The notes: a model not told the origin generated them from the sequence alone. A stretch of DNA of 64,000 nucleotides from CALGYY01 sp963678485 (GCA_963678485.1 OY782882.1:2294001-2358000); one strand, 5' to 3'; positions 52,120-62,156 are shown, numbered from the stretch's first letter. Made by a program: numbers and translations.

Positions 52120-53796
52120 ATGAAGAATTTCTTTCGTTTGGTAAAAATCACCCTGCTCGCCCTGATTCTCCTTGGCAGTTCTTCCATATCGCTGAAAGCA
52201 CAGGAAACTCAGAGTGATTTCGAAATAGCTAAGAACATCGATATCTTTATTACCCTGTATAAGCAGCTTCATCTGAATTATGTTGATGAGCTGAATAGCG
52301 GGCAATTGATGAAAACCGCCATCGATGCGATGCTCGAAGAACTTGATCCATATACCGTTTATATTCCCGAATCGGATATAGAGGACTATCGCTTTATGAC
52401 CACCGGCCAATATGGTGGTATCGGATCGGGCATCTTGAAACGTGGTTCCTGGGTCTATATTTCCGAACCTTATCAGGGAAGTCCTGCTGATGAAGCAGGT
52501 CTTAAAGCTGGAGACCGTATCGTTGAAATTAACGGGAAATCAGCTAAAGATAAAACCATCGATGAAATTAGTACCGCACTTAAAGGACAACCTGGAACAG
52601 AGGTCGTGGTGATGATACAGCATGATTCTACCGAAAAGCCCGTGGAGAAAACCATACTACGTAAAGAAATTAAAGTTGACAATGTTCCCTATTTTGGTAA
52701 GGTGGATGAGCACATTGGATATATAAATCTAAGCGAATTCAGACAGAATGCGGGAAAGGAAGTCAAGGACGCATTCGTTGCACTTAATGAAAAGAAAGAC
52801 TTGAAAGGAATCATCATCGACCTTCGTGGAAATGGCGGCGGATTGCTGAATGAAGCCGTGAACATCGTGAATATTTTTGTCGACAAAGGGCAGCTTGTTG
52901 TCAGTACCAAAGGCAAACTTAAAGATAAGAACAATATGCATAAAACCCTGAATGCCCCGGTAGACCTGAATATTCCTTTGGCTATTTTAGTTGATGAAGG
53001 CAGTGCCTCCGCTTCGGAGATTGTTGCTGGCGCCATTCAGGATCTTGACCGCGGTGTGATTATAGGAACACGTACTTACGGAAAAGGGCTGGTGCAAAAT
53101 ATTATTCCATTGACTTATAATGCTGAAATGAAAGTTACGGTTGCCAAGTACTATATTCCAAGTGGACGTTGTATTCAGGAACTCGATTATGCTCATAAAG
53201 ACCAGGCGGGGAACGCAATTAAATTTTCAGATTCTCTGGCAACCGCGTTTAAAACACTTAATGGCCGTACCGTATATGATCGCGGCGGTATCGAACCGGA
53301 TGTCCGCATCACCCCTGAAGAATTTAGCAATATCGCGTTTGCGTTGGCTGATAAGTATTTAATATTTGATTACGCATCATATTTTTATAAATCACATAAA
53401 GAAATTCCTTCGGCAGGAAAGTTTGTAGTTACGGAAGAAATTTATACTGATTTTCTGAACTTCATTAAAGGCAAGGAATACGACTACAAAACACAAAGTG
53501 AAGAAGCACTGGAATCCTTAAAAGCAAACGCAGAAAAGGAAAAATACTTCGATGCCATTAAGCCGGAATATGAGGCACTCAAAGAGAAAATGATGCACGA
53601 TAAACAAGCGGATCTCGATAAATTTAAGGATCAGATTAAACAACTCATAAAGGGATACATCCTCCCAAGATATTACTATCAGAAAGGTCGTATCGAAGGT
53701 TCACTTACAGATGATCCTTGTGTACTCAAGGCTGTTGAAATTCTCAACAATACCGCTACATACAATAGCATTTTGCAAATTGGAACCAATAAATAA
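52120..53796 (+). CDS. S41-family C-terminal processing protease (CtpA-like)
   Basis: 558 residues from the ATG at 52120; the in-frame ATG at 52105 is also possible. There is a signal peptide (LVKITLLALILLGSSSISLK). Residues about 85-175 form a PDZ domain (YGGIGSGILKRGSWVYISEP, AGLKAGDRIVEINGK). The S41 catalytic core has DLRGNGGGLLNEAV, the nucleophile Ser in EGSASASEIVAGAIQD and the Lys in TRTYGKGLVQ. The C-terminal ~150 residues are helical. It degrades or trims periplasmic proteins. It closes the hemD-rnpA-yidD cluster. Confidence 0.93.
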   Translation: MKNFFRLVKITLLALILLGSSSISLKAQETQSDFEIAKNIDIFITLYKQLHLNYVDELNSGQLMKTAIDAMLEELDPYTVYIPESDIEDYRFMTTGQYGGIGSGILKRGSWVYISEPYQGSPADEAGLKAGDRIVEINGKSAKDKTIDEISTALKGQPGTEVVVMIQHDSTEKPVEKTILRKEIKVDNVPYFGKVDEHIGYINLSEFRQNAGKEVKDAFVALNEKKDLKGIIIDLRGNGGGLLNEAVNIVNIFVDKGQLVVSTKGKLKDKNNMHKTLNAPVDLNIPLAILVDEGSASASEIVAGAIQDLDRGVIIGTRTYGKGLVQNIIPLTYNAEMKVTVAKYYIPSGRCIQELDYAHKDQAGNAIKFSDSLATAFKTLNGRTVYDRGGIEPDVRITPEEFSNIAFALADKYLIFDYASYFYKSHKEIPSAGKFVVTEEIYTDFLNFIKGKEYDYKTQSEEALESLKANAEKEKYFDAIKPEYEALKEKMMHDKQADLDKFKDQIKQLIKGYILPRYYYQKGRIEGSLTDDPCVLKAVEILNNTATYNSILQIGTNK

Positions 53797-53836
53797 TGGC
53801 TTCCTGTATTAACGTTGGAAGACCTGAACTGCTGAA

Positions 53837-54430
53837 ATGGCATCACTGATTTATAGTTCGCTTCCCCTGTATCGACTGATGATGAACCTGCTGTATACCG
53901 GTTCGTACAAAGGTCGTATGAAGCAATTATCCCTATTGCTACAAGAACAGCAGCACTGCCTCGAACTTTGTTTTGGTGATACCATACTTGCGTCTATCTG
54001 CAAACAGAAGAACATGGCATGGACAGGATTGGACATCAATAATTATTTTGTACATTGCGCTTTGAAAAGGGGATATGAAGCGAAGCAAGCAGATGTTGCC
54101 CAACTGACAACACTGCCAATTGCTGATGTTTGTGTGATGGCCGGTTCCCTCTATCATTTTAATGAAAATGCTCTTAGTTTAATTACTAAAATGACTACTT
54201 CCGCACCAAGGGTGATTATCTGCGAACCAGTACATAATCTTTCTTCACGAAAGGGATTACTGGGGTGGTTTGCGCGTCGAAGCGCAGGAACATCAGCCGG
54301 TCCGGCACATTTTAGGTATACTCGCGAAAGTTTTTTATGTTTGATGGAATCAGCCGCATTGGCAACAAGGCGGAAACTGACTATCGAAAATGAATTTAAA
54401 AAAGATCTCACTGTAAGTCTGCATCTATGA
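53837..54430 (+). CDS. SAM-dependent methyltransferase-like protein
   Basis: 197 residues. A Rossmann-like core is visible: HCLELCFGDTILASICKQKN (motif I), WTGLDIN, KQADVAQLTTLPIADVCVMA, then SLYHFNE and RVIICEPVHN. This is consistent with a short class I methyltransferase; motif I lacks the full GxGxG, so activity is uncertain. The stop overlaps the GT2 start by four bases, so it is coupled to a glycosyltransferase and a polytopic membrane protein. A lipid or glycan substrate is likely by context only. Confidence 0.72.
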   Translation: MASLIYSSLPLYRLMMNLLYTGSYKGRMKQLSLLLQEQQHCLELCFGDTILASICKQKNMAWTGLDINNYFVHCALKRGYEAKQADVAQLTTLPIADVCVMAGSLYHFNENALSLITKMTTSAPRVIICEPVHNLSSRKGLLGWFARRSAGTSAGPAHFRYTRESFLCLMESAALATRRKLTIENEFKKDLTVSLHL

Positions 54431-55365
54431 AAGCTGTTGAGCTCAGTATCGTTGTTCCCGTTTATAACAGCTGTGATATCACTGCAGAACTGTATAAAAG
54501 GATATCTCAGCAATTAAGTGCGATCTCTTTCGAATTAATCCTGGTGAATGATGGTAGCACCGACCATTCATGGGAAACAATAAGTCAATTGGCATCAGCG
54601 CACAGCGAAGTTATTGCAATTGATCTGCGTTCAAATTATGGACAGGATAATGCGATTCTTGCAGGATTACGTCACTGTTGCGGCGCATTTGTGGTAATAA
54701 TGGATGATGATCTGCAGCACGATCCTGCCGATATTCCTGCCTTATTAACTAAATGTAAAGAAGGATTTGATGTTGTGTATTCCGGTTTTCGCGAATGGCA
54801 TCAGTCAGCGGCGAAGAAAGCTGGAAGTCGCATCAATGGCGGATTTGCGCGATGGCTGCTTGGAAAGCCTCGCGGACTTTACCTTTCACCATTTAAGATC
54901 ATGACCGCCGATCTTGCCAAAGAAGTATCGCAATATTCCGGGCTGTATCCATATATCGATGGAATTATTCTTACTCAGCATCCACGGCTGGCACAACTCG
55001 TTACAGCGCATCATCAGCGCCACAGCGGGAAAGGGAATTATTCTATTAAACGTTCAGCGGGAGTATGGTTTAGAATGTTTACCGGTTTCTCCGTTGCACC
55101 GCTTCGTATTGCAGCAGTATTAGGGCTTTTGATAGCGATAATGGGATTGCTACTGGCGCTTTATTATTTGGGTGAATATTTCTTTACCGATCGCAGCATC
55201 GAAGGATGGACGAGTTTGGTTCTGTTGACAATTTTCTTCGGAGGGCTGAATCTCATGGTGCTCGGATTAATCGGAGAATATCTCGGAAGAATATATATGA
55301 CAATCAGCGGTCGTCCGCAATACAGCATCCGCCAAATTCTGGATCAGAGTGGACGGAATAAATAA
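54427..55365 (+). CDS. GT2 glycosyltransferase (polyprenyl-phosphate sugar type)
   Basis: 312 residues. The GT2 domain has ELSIVVPVYNSCDITAELYK, LVNDGSTDHSW, the DxD-like MDDDLQHDP and two C-terminal membrane segments (IAAVLGLLIAIMGLLLALYY; LVLLTIFFGGLNLMVLGLIG), the layout of ArnC/GtrB/DPM-type enzymes. These move sugar from a nucleotide donor to undecaprenyl phosphate at the inner membrane. It is coupled with the preceding methyltransferase and overlaps the following polytopic gene, which could be the glycan acceptor-transferase; the trio may modify a surface glycan. Confidence 0.9.
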   Translation: MKAVELSIVVPVYNSCDITAELYKRISQQLSAISFELILVNDGSTDHSWETISQLASAHSEVIAIDLRSNYGQDNAILAGLRHCCGAFVVIMDDDLQHDPADIPALLTKCKEGFDVVYSGFREWHQSAAKKAGSRINGGFARWLLGKPRGLYLSPFKIMTADLAKEVSQYSGLYPYIDGIILTQHPRLAQLVTAHHQRHSGKGNYSIKRSAGVWFRMFTGFSVAPLRIAAVLGLLIAIMGLLLALYYLGEYFFTDRSIEGWTSLVLLTIFFGGLNLMVLGLIGEYLGRIYMTISGRPQYSIRQILDQSGRNK

Positions 55366-55378
55366 TCATAGTTCGGGC

Positions 55379-56791
55379 ATGCTCGGCAAACACAGGCTCG
55401 TACCGGGATTGGCAATACTTGTCGTAACGATAATGAGTCTGTTGTGTCGCGATATTCCTTTTTTTTGGGATAGTAGTTTTTTTTGTGCTGGGGCGCAGGA
55501 ACTGTACAATCAAGGATTTTCAAACCTTATACTAAACATAAACACTGATACTGGTGGATTTCCAATGTATCCCTTATGGATGGCCATATGCTGGACTATC
55601 GCAGGGAAATCACTATTGGTAAGTCATTTGGCGATGTTGCCATGGTTAATTATTGTTGTCTATCAAGTCAATGTTTTTGCAAAAAGATGGATATCTCCAG
55701 ATATGCTCAAATGGGCGCTGCTGCTGGTGTTGCTTGATCCTACTTTTGCAACGCAATCAGTGCTGATGGCCTATGATCTTATTCTGTGTGCCTTCTTTTT
55801 ATTAGCACTGAATGCACTGCTTTCGGGCAAGAAATGGCTGTTCATCATAATGACAACCATGATGCTGTTGAGTTCTGTGAGGGGCATACTCCTTTTGGCC
55901 GCTGTTGCTATAATACATTTTCTGGTAGTGAAGATTCTGCAAAGGAATCCATTTAAAGGGAAAGGCTTCTTTGTATATATTCCTGCAGTGATAATTTGGC
56001 TGATGTGGATGTGTTGGCACTATTATCAAACAGGGTGGTTTATGGTTTCGCCCGTGCGCGAAGCAAATCATGAATCCTTGAATCAGCCAATCATGATGCT
56101 ACGGCAGGGATTATATATTTGCTGGAAGGCCTTTGATTTTGGCCGCATCTGTAGTGTTGTTTTTATTGTAATCATGGCAATTTTCTTTGGTATAAAAAAA
56201 TCATTAAATAGAGAATTGAAATTTCTGTTTTTAATGATACTTACCTTACTCATTGTGCCTGCTGTGACAATGGCACCCTTAGCTAATCCGGTTGGTCATC
56301 GTTACGTATTATCATTTATCATTCTGCTTCCTTTGGTATTCTTGAGTTTTGTGAGTGCTCTGCAAAATAAAAAAATAAAAATTGCAATGATTGTTGTCGT
56401 TGCTTGTGTTTACATCAGTGGTAATTTTTGGATGTATCCTGAGCGTTATGGAAATGGGTGGGATGCTTCATTAAAGGTGATTCCGTGGTTTTCACTCGAA
56501 AAGCAAATCAGCAGTGATGTAAAATCGATGAATATCCCGGCAACAGCGATTGGTAGTGAATGGCCAGTGTTTACTAATCCTGCGCATACCACGTTGAGCG
56601 ATGATGTTGCTTGGTGCAATGATCTTGATGGTCGTGATATTCAGACCATGCCGTATATTTTTCAAACGAATATCTGCAATAGTTTTTCTCCATCAACCCT
56701 GCTCGCGTTAAGGGAGCATTGGACTATTAAAAAACAATGGCACAAGGGGCAGGTATATGCGGTATTATATCAAAACCCAACAATTCGGTAA
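55379..56791 (+). CDS. Polytopic membrane protein, probable GT-C-type transferase
   Basis: 470 residues from the ATG at 55379; an in-frame ATG at 55349 overlaps the GT2 gene by 17 bp. About ten membrane segments are visible, e.g. LVPGLAILVVTIMSLLC and WALLLVLLDPTFATQSVLMA, with a large first external loop containing WDSSFFCAGAQELYNQGF then NTDTGGFPMYP and a soluble C-terminal ~90 residues. The layout resembles ArnT/PMT-like GT-C enzymes, which use polyprenyl-phosphate sugars made by the GT2 partner. No catalytic residue is proven. Confidence 0.72.
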   Translation: MLGKHRLVPGLAILVVTIMSLLCRDIPFFWDSSFFCAGAQELYNQGFSNLILNINTDTGGFPMYPLWMAICWTIAGKSLLVSHLAMLPWLIIVVYQVNVFAKRWISPDMLKWALLLVLLDPTFATQSVLMAYDLILCAFFLLALNALLSGKKWLFIIMTTMMLLSSVRGILLLAAVAIIHFLVVKILQRNPFKGKGFFVYIPAVIIWLMWMCWHYYQTGWFMVSPVREANHESLNQPIMMLRQGLYICWKAFDFGRICSVVFIVIMAIFFGIKKSLNRELKFLFLMILTLLIVPAVTMAPLANPVGHRYVLSFIILLPLVFLSFVSALQNKKIKIAMIVVVACVYISGNFWMYPERYGNGWDASLKVIPWFSLEKQISSDVKSMNIPATAIGSEWPVFTNPAHTTLSDDVAWCNDLDGRDIQTMPYIFQTNICNSFSPSTLLALREHWTIKKQWHKGQVYAVLYQNPTIR

Positions 56792-56930
56792 GCACCGTGC
56801 AATAGCCCCCATAGGGATTACTATCAGTCACATATAGTTCTTTCTAACATGAACGCTGTCGATTGTACGTTCCTTTTTTACTGCAAGATGCTGCAAAAAA
56901 CGTAACTTCGCCAATATTTCTAAAGAGCAA

Positions 56931-57821
56931 ATGATGGGTAGTTATTCCTATATAGATATTTTGATTAATGTTGTACTCGCCATCATCATGTTGGGAATTG
57001 GATTATCACTCACCATGGGTGATTTCAAGAACATCTTCCTGCATCCCCGCTCACTATTTACTGCTCTTGGAATACAGGTTTTTATTGTTCCGGCTATTGC
57101 TTTCACGATAGCGCGTTTAAGCCCGCTTTCTGACGAAATGCGCGTTGGTTTAGTCATTGTTTCTGTTTGTGCCAGTGGAGCATCTTCAAATTTAATTACT
57201 CATCTTTTCAAAGGTAATGTAGCCCTGGCGATTTCCATGACCACCATCAATAGTTTTATCACTCTGCTTTCGGTTCCATTAATTGTGAATCTTGCATTGA
57301 TAGTGTTTTTAGGGAAACAACAGCAAATAGCCTTACCTTTTTGGGAAACGGTGTTTCAAATTTTTATTGTAACCATCTTACCTGCATCTCTTGGCGTATT
57401 GATTCGTCATAACAAGGAACGATTTGCAAAAGCGCTCGAAAAGCCCTTAAAATTTGTGCTCCCACTACTTTTAGGGACTGTGTTTTCAATAAAAATATTT
57501 CTGGGAGAAAGCAGTGGCGGCACTGGAATAAGTCTGGATGAGACCTTGTATATTTTCGGTCCTATGATCGCACTTAATTTACTTGCAATGTCAGCAGGAT
57601 TTTTTGGCGGCAAACTAATGCATATTCCATTTAGTGATCAATTCACGATTTCCATTGAAGTTGGGTTGCACAACACAGCACTGGCCTTGCTGATTTCGGG
57701 AAGTATACTTCAAAACAACAACATGGAAAAACCTGCGGTGGTGTACGCCATGTTTTCATTCTTCTCGGCAATTTTGTTTGTACTCCTAATCAAATGGGTT
57801 TTCGGGCCAAAGAAGGTTTGA
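56931..57821 (+). CDS. Bile acid:sodium symporter-family transporter
   Basis: 296 residues with nine or ten membrane segments. The BASS-family pattern is present: LAIIMLGIGLSLTMGDFKNI, VIVSVCASGASSNLITHLFK and SIEVGLHNTALALLISGSIL, the last two being the crossing helices that bind sodium and substrate. Bacterial members carry organic anions such as pantothenate or bile-acid-like compounds; the substrate here is unknown. It is a single gene. A second ATG at 56934 is possible as start. Confidence 0.9.
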   Translation: MMGSYSYIDILINVVLAIIMLGIGLSLTMGDFKNIFLHPRSLFTALGIQVFIVPAIAFTIARLSPLSDEMRVGLVIVSVCASGASSNLITHLFKGNVALAISMTTINSFITLLSVPLIVNLALIVFLGKQQQIALPFWETVFQIFIVTILPASLGVLIRHNKERFAKALEKPLKFVLPLLLGTVFSIKIFLGESSGGTGISLDETLYIFGPMIALNLLAMSAGFFGGKLMHIPFSDQFTISIEVGLHNTALALLISGSILQNNNMEKPAVVYAMFSFFSAILFVLLIKWVFGPKKV

Positions 57822-57911
57822 TCGGATCAAGCGGAAAAGTTGAGGAGTAGGAATACTCTTCATAGAAAACAATAGATTTAAAACCTTTCTTCAACTACGA
57901 ATACCACGAAT

Positions 57912-58380
57912 GAACGCGAATGAGTTCCATTTGTAGCGATTATTTGTAACATTGACCATCAATATTGATTAAACGTATCAATCATTTTGAGCAGTCGTGT
58001 TTTAATAGCTTATCAAGCCAATACCATTGGTACTTTGTGGTTATTTTACAGTTTTGAAATTATGCAATACTAGCGTTCAAAGCGTGTGCGCGGGCCTGTC
58101 AAAGCAAGCGGGCGTGGGCAGGCTGTGAATCGTCAACGGCACGCAAATCCGCACTACCTTGCGTGATTTGCGGCCGTTGGCGAGAGCGGGGGGATAGCAT
58201 TGGCTTTGACTAGAATTTTGGCTCCACCTTTTGTTCATGCAAAAGGTGGAATTTAAAGAATATAAACCACACATTAAGTTGTGCTCTTGTTAAATGCGAC
58301 AATTCAGTATTGTTTTTCAGTTGTGCTAAAAAAACACCAATAACTATTTGTTGCTCCTCAACAATCCGGCTTGATCCCTC
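57912..58380. repeat. Long structured noncoding repeat, copy 2
   Basis: About 469 bp matching 29143-29736. It keeps both inverted repeats (58131-58149 with 58165-58182; 58223-58233 with 58240-58250) but lacks the 121-bp loop segment, so the long hairpin here has a loop of only about 15 nt. It lies between the transporter gene and tRNA-Thr. Confidence 0.85.
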
Positions 58381-58391
58381 TTTTCTTCGTT

Positions 58392-58426
58392 AAAAAAATA
58401 CAGCGAATTGTTCGCTGTATTTTTTT
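58392..58426. terminator. Terminator of tRNA-Thr
   Basis: A 16-bp perfect stem (58392-58407 with 58411-58426, loop TTG) flanked by A7 and T8 tracts; it follows the tRNA on the minus strand. Confidence 0.95.
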
Positions 58427-58430
58427 TGTG

Positions 58431-58503
<73 letters not shown>

Positions 58504-58550
58504 GCTTACTTATAATGCTACAAAATTATGAAAAATTCCGAACCTAAAAC

Positions 58551-58558
58551 TAAATTTG
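58551..58558 (+). promoter_or_regulatory. -7 element before the small membrane gene
   Basis: TAAATTTG matches TAnnTTTG, 47 bp before the ATG at 58606. Confidence 0.4.
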
Positions 58559-58605
58559 CCGTAAAAGGGTAGCAAATCAAAATTTCAACAACAACAACGA
58601 AGTAT

Positions 58606-58914
58606 ATGGAAACTCCCGACACCAAGGAAACACCTGCAACTGGCGATAATAATCCTATTGAAACTATTAGCAAGAACGCTAATCAAAATGTAAAAAACGT
58701 TCTGGCTTCGTTTAAAAAAGTTGGCACTGGTTTTAAGCGAATGTTCACTGCTGTTTACATACTGGGTCTAGGAACACTGCTTTTCTGGCTTCTCAATAAA
58801 TACGGATTATTAGAAACATTCGTCACCTACCTTGCTGCCTTCACTGTGTTTTATTGGCTGCTGGTTGCACTCTTTGTATGGGTGCGTGATGGTTTCCTTA
58901 AAAAGGATCATTAA
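58606..58914 (+). CDS. Small hypothetical membrane protein
   Basis: 102 residues. The N-terminal ~45 residues are polar and charged (METPDTKETPATGDNNPIET). Two membrane segments follow (MFTAVYILGLGTLLFWLLNK; FVTYLAAFTVFYWLLVALFV) and a short charged tail (VRDGFLKKDH). It has codon use like its neighbours and a plausible promoter. I do not recognise the family. It converges with the polyprenyl synthase gene, leaving 22 bp. Confidence 0.72.
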   Translation: METPDTKETPATGDNNPIETISKNANQNVKNVLASFKKVGTGFKRMFTAVYILGLGTLLFWLLNKYGLLETFVTYLAAFTVFYWLLVALFVWVRDGFLKKDH

Positions 58915-58936
58915 GATTTGTCGTCACAACTAAGGA

Positions 58937-59911
58937 TCAGACTTCTCTGGTCATTAGATTATCTGCAAGAGCTTTTAGTTCTGCTTTATTTTCAGCAGCA
59001 ACCTTGATTGAGCTAAGGTGCTTCAATGCTTCTTTATAGTAGAACTCCATTTCCTTTTCAGTTTCTTCTTTAATGTTCAGTCTGGTGTAAATCTCCTTAA
59101 CTGCAGCAATCTTTGATTCACCGTCAAGCGTGGCATTCACGAAGTAATAAAGCAGGCGGTCACGGGTCATTCCTTTTGCTAATTCAAAAGCCTTAAGATA
59201 TAGAAAGGTTTTTTTATTGGTCGCAATGTCGTTACCGGTCTTTTTTCCAAACTTCTTTTCGTCGCCAAAAACATCAAGCAAATCATCTTTGAGTTGAAAT
59301 GCTACGCCCAAATTTTGTCCGAAAGCCTGAAGATGATCAGCGTCTTTTGTATTAGCGCCGGCAATGATGGCGCCTATTTTCAAACTCGCACCCGTGAGTG
59401 CAGCTGTTTTCAGACGAATCATTGCAATGTAATCCGCAATAGAAACTTTATCGGTGCTTTCAAAATTCATATCCCATTGTTGCCCTTCGCAAACATCAAT
59501 GGCCGTCTGCGTAAAGATTTGCAGCACGGGTTTCAGATATGGAGGATCAAGCCGCAGGAAATATTCATAGGCTTTGGCAAACATTGTATCTCCCGAAAGT
59601 ATTGCAATGTTTGTGTTCCATTTCTGATGTACTGTTTCATGGCCTCGTCGCAAAGGAGCTTTATCCATGATGTCGTCATGCAATAAAGTGAAGTTATGAA
59701 AGACTTCAATTCCTAATGCGGCGTTAATGGCCGCTTCACACTTTTGACCAAACAGGTCGCAGGCCATGAGCACTAAAACCGGGCGTATCCGCTTTCCGCC
59801 TAAGGACAAAGTGTAAGAGATTGGCTCATACAATTCCTTTGGCTTCTGTTCGAAACGCTCGGCTTCCAGTGCTTTGTTGACCTTTTTTAATAAGGCATCA
59901 ATGGTTTGCAT
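58937..59911 (-). CDS. Polyprenyl diphosphate synthase
   Basis: 324 residues, the length of trans-isoprenyl diphosphate synthases. The first Asp-rich motif is LHDDIMDKAPLRRG and the second is FQLKDDLLDVFGDEKKFGKK. GGKRIRPVLVLMACDLFG near the N-terminus is also typical. It condenses isopentenyl diphosphate units on an allylic substrate to make isoprenoids for quinones or lipid carriers; chain length cannot be read. The ATG overlaps the stop of ackA by one base (TAATG), so it is in the pta-ackA operon. Confidence 0.93.
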   Translation of the reverse strand: MQTIDALLKKVNKALEAERFEQKPKELYEPISYTLSLGGKRIRPVLVLMACDLFGQKCEAAINAALGIEVFHNFTLLHDDIMDKAPLRRGHETVHQKWNTNIAILSGDTMFAKAYEYFLRLDPPYLKPVLQIFTQTAIDVCEGQQWDMNFESTDKVSIADYIAMIRLKTAALTGASLKIGAIIAGANTKDADHLQAFGQNLGVAFQLKDDLLDVFGDEKKFGKKTGNDIATNKKTFLYLKAFELAKGMTRDRLLYYFVNATLDGESKIAAVKEIYTRLNIKEETEKEMEFYYKEALKHLSSIKVAAENKAELKALADNLMTREV

Positions 59912-61113
59912 TATTTTTTAAGTATTTCTAAGGTGTCAAGGGCGATTACCAATTCTTCATTGGTGGTTAATACCATTACCTTTACTTTTGAACCTTCACG
60001 CGTGAGAATCTCATCTTTTCCGCGCAGAGGCTCATTCTTTTCGTAGTCGAAATCAATTCCCATAAATTCCAGACCTTTGATTACGCCACGACGGGTGGTA
60101 CCTGCATTTTCTCCAATACCTCCGGTGAATACGATTACATCTACACCATCCATTGCTGCTGCATAAGCACCAATATATTTTTTCACGCGGTAATTATACA
60201 TGTCTAATGCTAAGGTTGCACGGGCATTTCCTTCAGCAGATGCTTTTTCAATATCACGCATATCATAGGAAATACCGGTGATTCCAACAACACCACTTGT
60301 TTTATTGATCAGGTTGTTTGCCTTTTTTGTATCAAGACCTTCTTTCTCCATCAGGAATAACATTGCACCAAGGTCGAGGTCACCACAACGGGTTCCCATC
60401 ATTAAACCTTCAACCGGGGTTAATCCCATTGAAGTATCGAAAGATTTTCCATTTTTTACAGCTGCAATGGAAGCACCGTTGCCTAAGTGACAGGTAATGA
60501 TTTTAAGATCTTTGATGTCCTTGCCAAGCATATCAGCAGCTTTTTGGCTGACAAAGCGGTGACTGGTTCCATGGAATCCGTAGCGACGAATTTTATGTTT
60601 TTCATAAATAGCATATGGAAGACCATACATATAAACGTGCTCTGGCATGGTTTGGTGGAAGGCTGTGTCGAATACACCACACTGCCTAACCTCCGGCATG
60701 AGCTTCGTCATGGCATAAATTCCCTTTAAGTTTGCAGGATTATGTAAAGGAGCGAGATCGCTGCACTCTTCCATTTTGTCGATGATTTCCTGTGTAATTA
60801 ATACGCTTCCGCTGAATTTTTCACCACCATGCACAACACGATGTCCAACTGCATGAATCTCACTTTTATCTTTGATAACGCCATACTCCGGATGCAGTAA
60901 GGCTTTCAGAATAATGTCAATCCCAACCTGATGATCAGGTACGTGCTGAACTAACTTTACTTTATCTTTTCCTTTTGGCTGATGTGCAAGTTCACTGTCT
61001 GCCAATCCAACCCTGTCAAGTAAGCCCTTGGCCATTACATCGGGTTCAGCATCCATGTTCAGTAATTGATATTTGATCGAAGAACTGCCGCAATTTAAAA
61101 CGAGAATATTCAT
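59911..61113 (-). CDS. ackA: Acetate kinase
   Basis: 400 residues. Family signatures are present: NILVLNCGSSSIKYQLL, VGHRVVHGGEKFSGSVLITQ, FDTAFHQTMPEHVYMYGLP, GFHGTSHRFVSQKAADML, GNGASIAAVKNGKSFDTSMG, EGLMMGTRCGDLD and VIVFTGGIGENAGTTRR. It converts acetyl phosphate and ADP to acetate and ATP, working with Pta upstream. It is 38 bp from the pta gene. Confidence 0.97.
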   Translation of the reverse strand: MNILVLNCGSSSIKYQLLNMDAEPDVMAKGLLDRVGLADSELAHQPKGKDKVKLVQHVPDHQVGIDIILKALLHPEYGVIKDKSEIHAVGHRVVHGGEKFSGSVLITQEIIDKMEECSDLAPLHNPANLKGIYAMTKLMPEVRQCGVFDTAFHQTMPEHVYMYGLPYAIYEKHKIRRYGFHGTSHRFVSQKAADMLGKDIKDLKIITCHLGNGASIAAVKNGKSFDTSMGLTPVEGLMMGTRCGDLDLGAMLFLMEKEGLDTKKANNLINKTSGVVGITGISYDMRDIEKASAEGNARATLALDMYNYRVKKYIGAYAAAMDGVDVIVFTGGIGENAGTTRRGVIKGLEFMGIDFDYEKNEPLRGKDEILTREGSKVKVMVLTTNEELVIALDTLEILKK

Positions 61114-61151
61114 TGTTATAATATATTAAATTAGTCTGTGTGTTTAATTCG

Positions 61152-62156
61152 TTATTTTTTATCAGCAACCTGATTTGCAGTAATAGCTACTAAATTTACA
61201 ATGTCCATTACTGAACAACCGCGTGACAAATCATTGATGGGTGCACCCAGTCCCTGAAGGATTGGACCAATGGCTTCAGCATCCCCGAGACGCTCTACAA
61301 GCTTGTATCCGATGTTGCCCGATTGCAGATCAGGAAACACCAATACATTGGCAAGACCAGCAACGGTAGATCCCGGACATTTTTTTTGTCCCACCGATGC
61401 AATCAGTGCTGCGTCGGCCTGCAGTTCCCCGTCAATCTCGAGATCCGGGCGCTGCTCTTTTGCAATCTTTAAGGCCGCCACAACTTTATCAACAAATTCA
61501 TGCTGTGCAGATCCTTTAGTAGAGAATGATAACATGGCTACTTTTGGTTTTTCGATACCGGCAATCATACGTGCAGTATCTGCACTGCAAATAGCAATCT
61601 GTGCAAGCTCAGCAGCTGTTGGGTTTGGAGTAATGGCCACATCAGCACAAATAAAAATTCCATTATGTCCAAGCTCGGGTTTTTTGGAAACCAACACCAT
61701 GGCGCCTGAAACAACGGATACACCAGGAGCAGTCTTTACAATTTGCAATGCGGGACGAACAGTGTCAGCTGTCGAATGCTCAGCACCACTTACTTCACCG
61801 TCAGCATCGCCCATGAAAATCATCATTGGACCGTAATAGATATCCTGATCGAGTAATTTTTCCGCATCAGCAGCGCTTAATCCTTTTGACTTGCGCAATT
61901 CCACGAGACGCTCAATATACTGTGCTTTCTTGGGAGAATTTACCGGATCGATAAGTTCTGCTTTAGAAAGATCTAAGCCGAACTGCTTTTCGAGACGATG
62001 AATCTCATCGATATTCCCCAATAAAATCAGCTCTGCCAATCCTTCCTTCAAAATAATGTCCGCCGCTTTGAGTGTTCTTTCTGAGGTACCTTCAGGAAGC
62101 ACGATCCGCCTTTTTTTCTTTTTGGCATTATCGCGAATTTGCTCTAATAAATTCAT
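61152..62156 (-). CDS. pta: Phosphate acetyltransferase
   Basis: 334 residues from the ATG at 62156; an upstream in-frame ATG at 62216 would overlap the promoter element at 62214 and adds an unconserved extension. It is the short PTA_PTB-only form: RIVLPEGTSERTLKAADIIL, YYGPMMIFMGDADGEVSGAE, HSTADTVRPALQIVKTAPG and PKVAMLSFSTKGSAQHE. It interconverts acetyl-CoA and acetyl phosphate. First gene of the pta-ackA-polyprenyl synthase operon. Confidence 0.96.
   Translation of the reverse strand: MNLLEQIRDNAKKKKRRIVLPEGTSERTLKAADIILKEGLAELILLGNIDEIHRLEKQFGLDLSKAELIDPVNSPKKAQYIERLVELRKSKGLSAADAEKLLDQDIYYGPMMIFMGDADGEVSGAEHSTADTVRPALQIVKTAPGVSVVSGAMVLVSKKPELGHNGIFICADVAITPNPTAAELAQIAICSADTARMIAGIEKPKVAMLSFSTKGSAQHEFVDKVVAALKIAKEQRPDLEIDGELQADAALIASVGQKKCPGSTVAGLANVLVFPDLQSGNIGYKLVERLGDAEAIGPILQGLGAPINDLSRGCSVMDIVNLVAITANQVADKK

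Noticed and set aside
58077..58274. Minus-strand frame in the second long repeat
   Set aside because: It covers the conserved hairpins and is not kept as the same frame in the copy at 29143.
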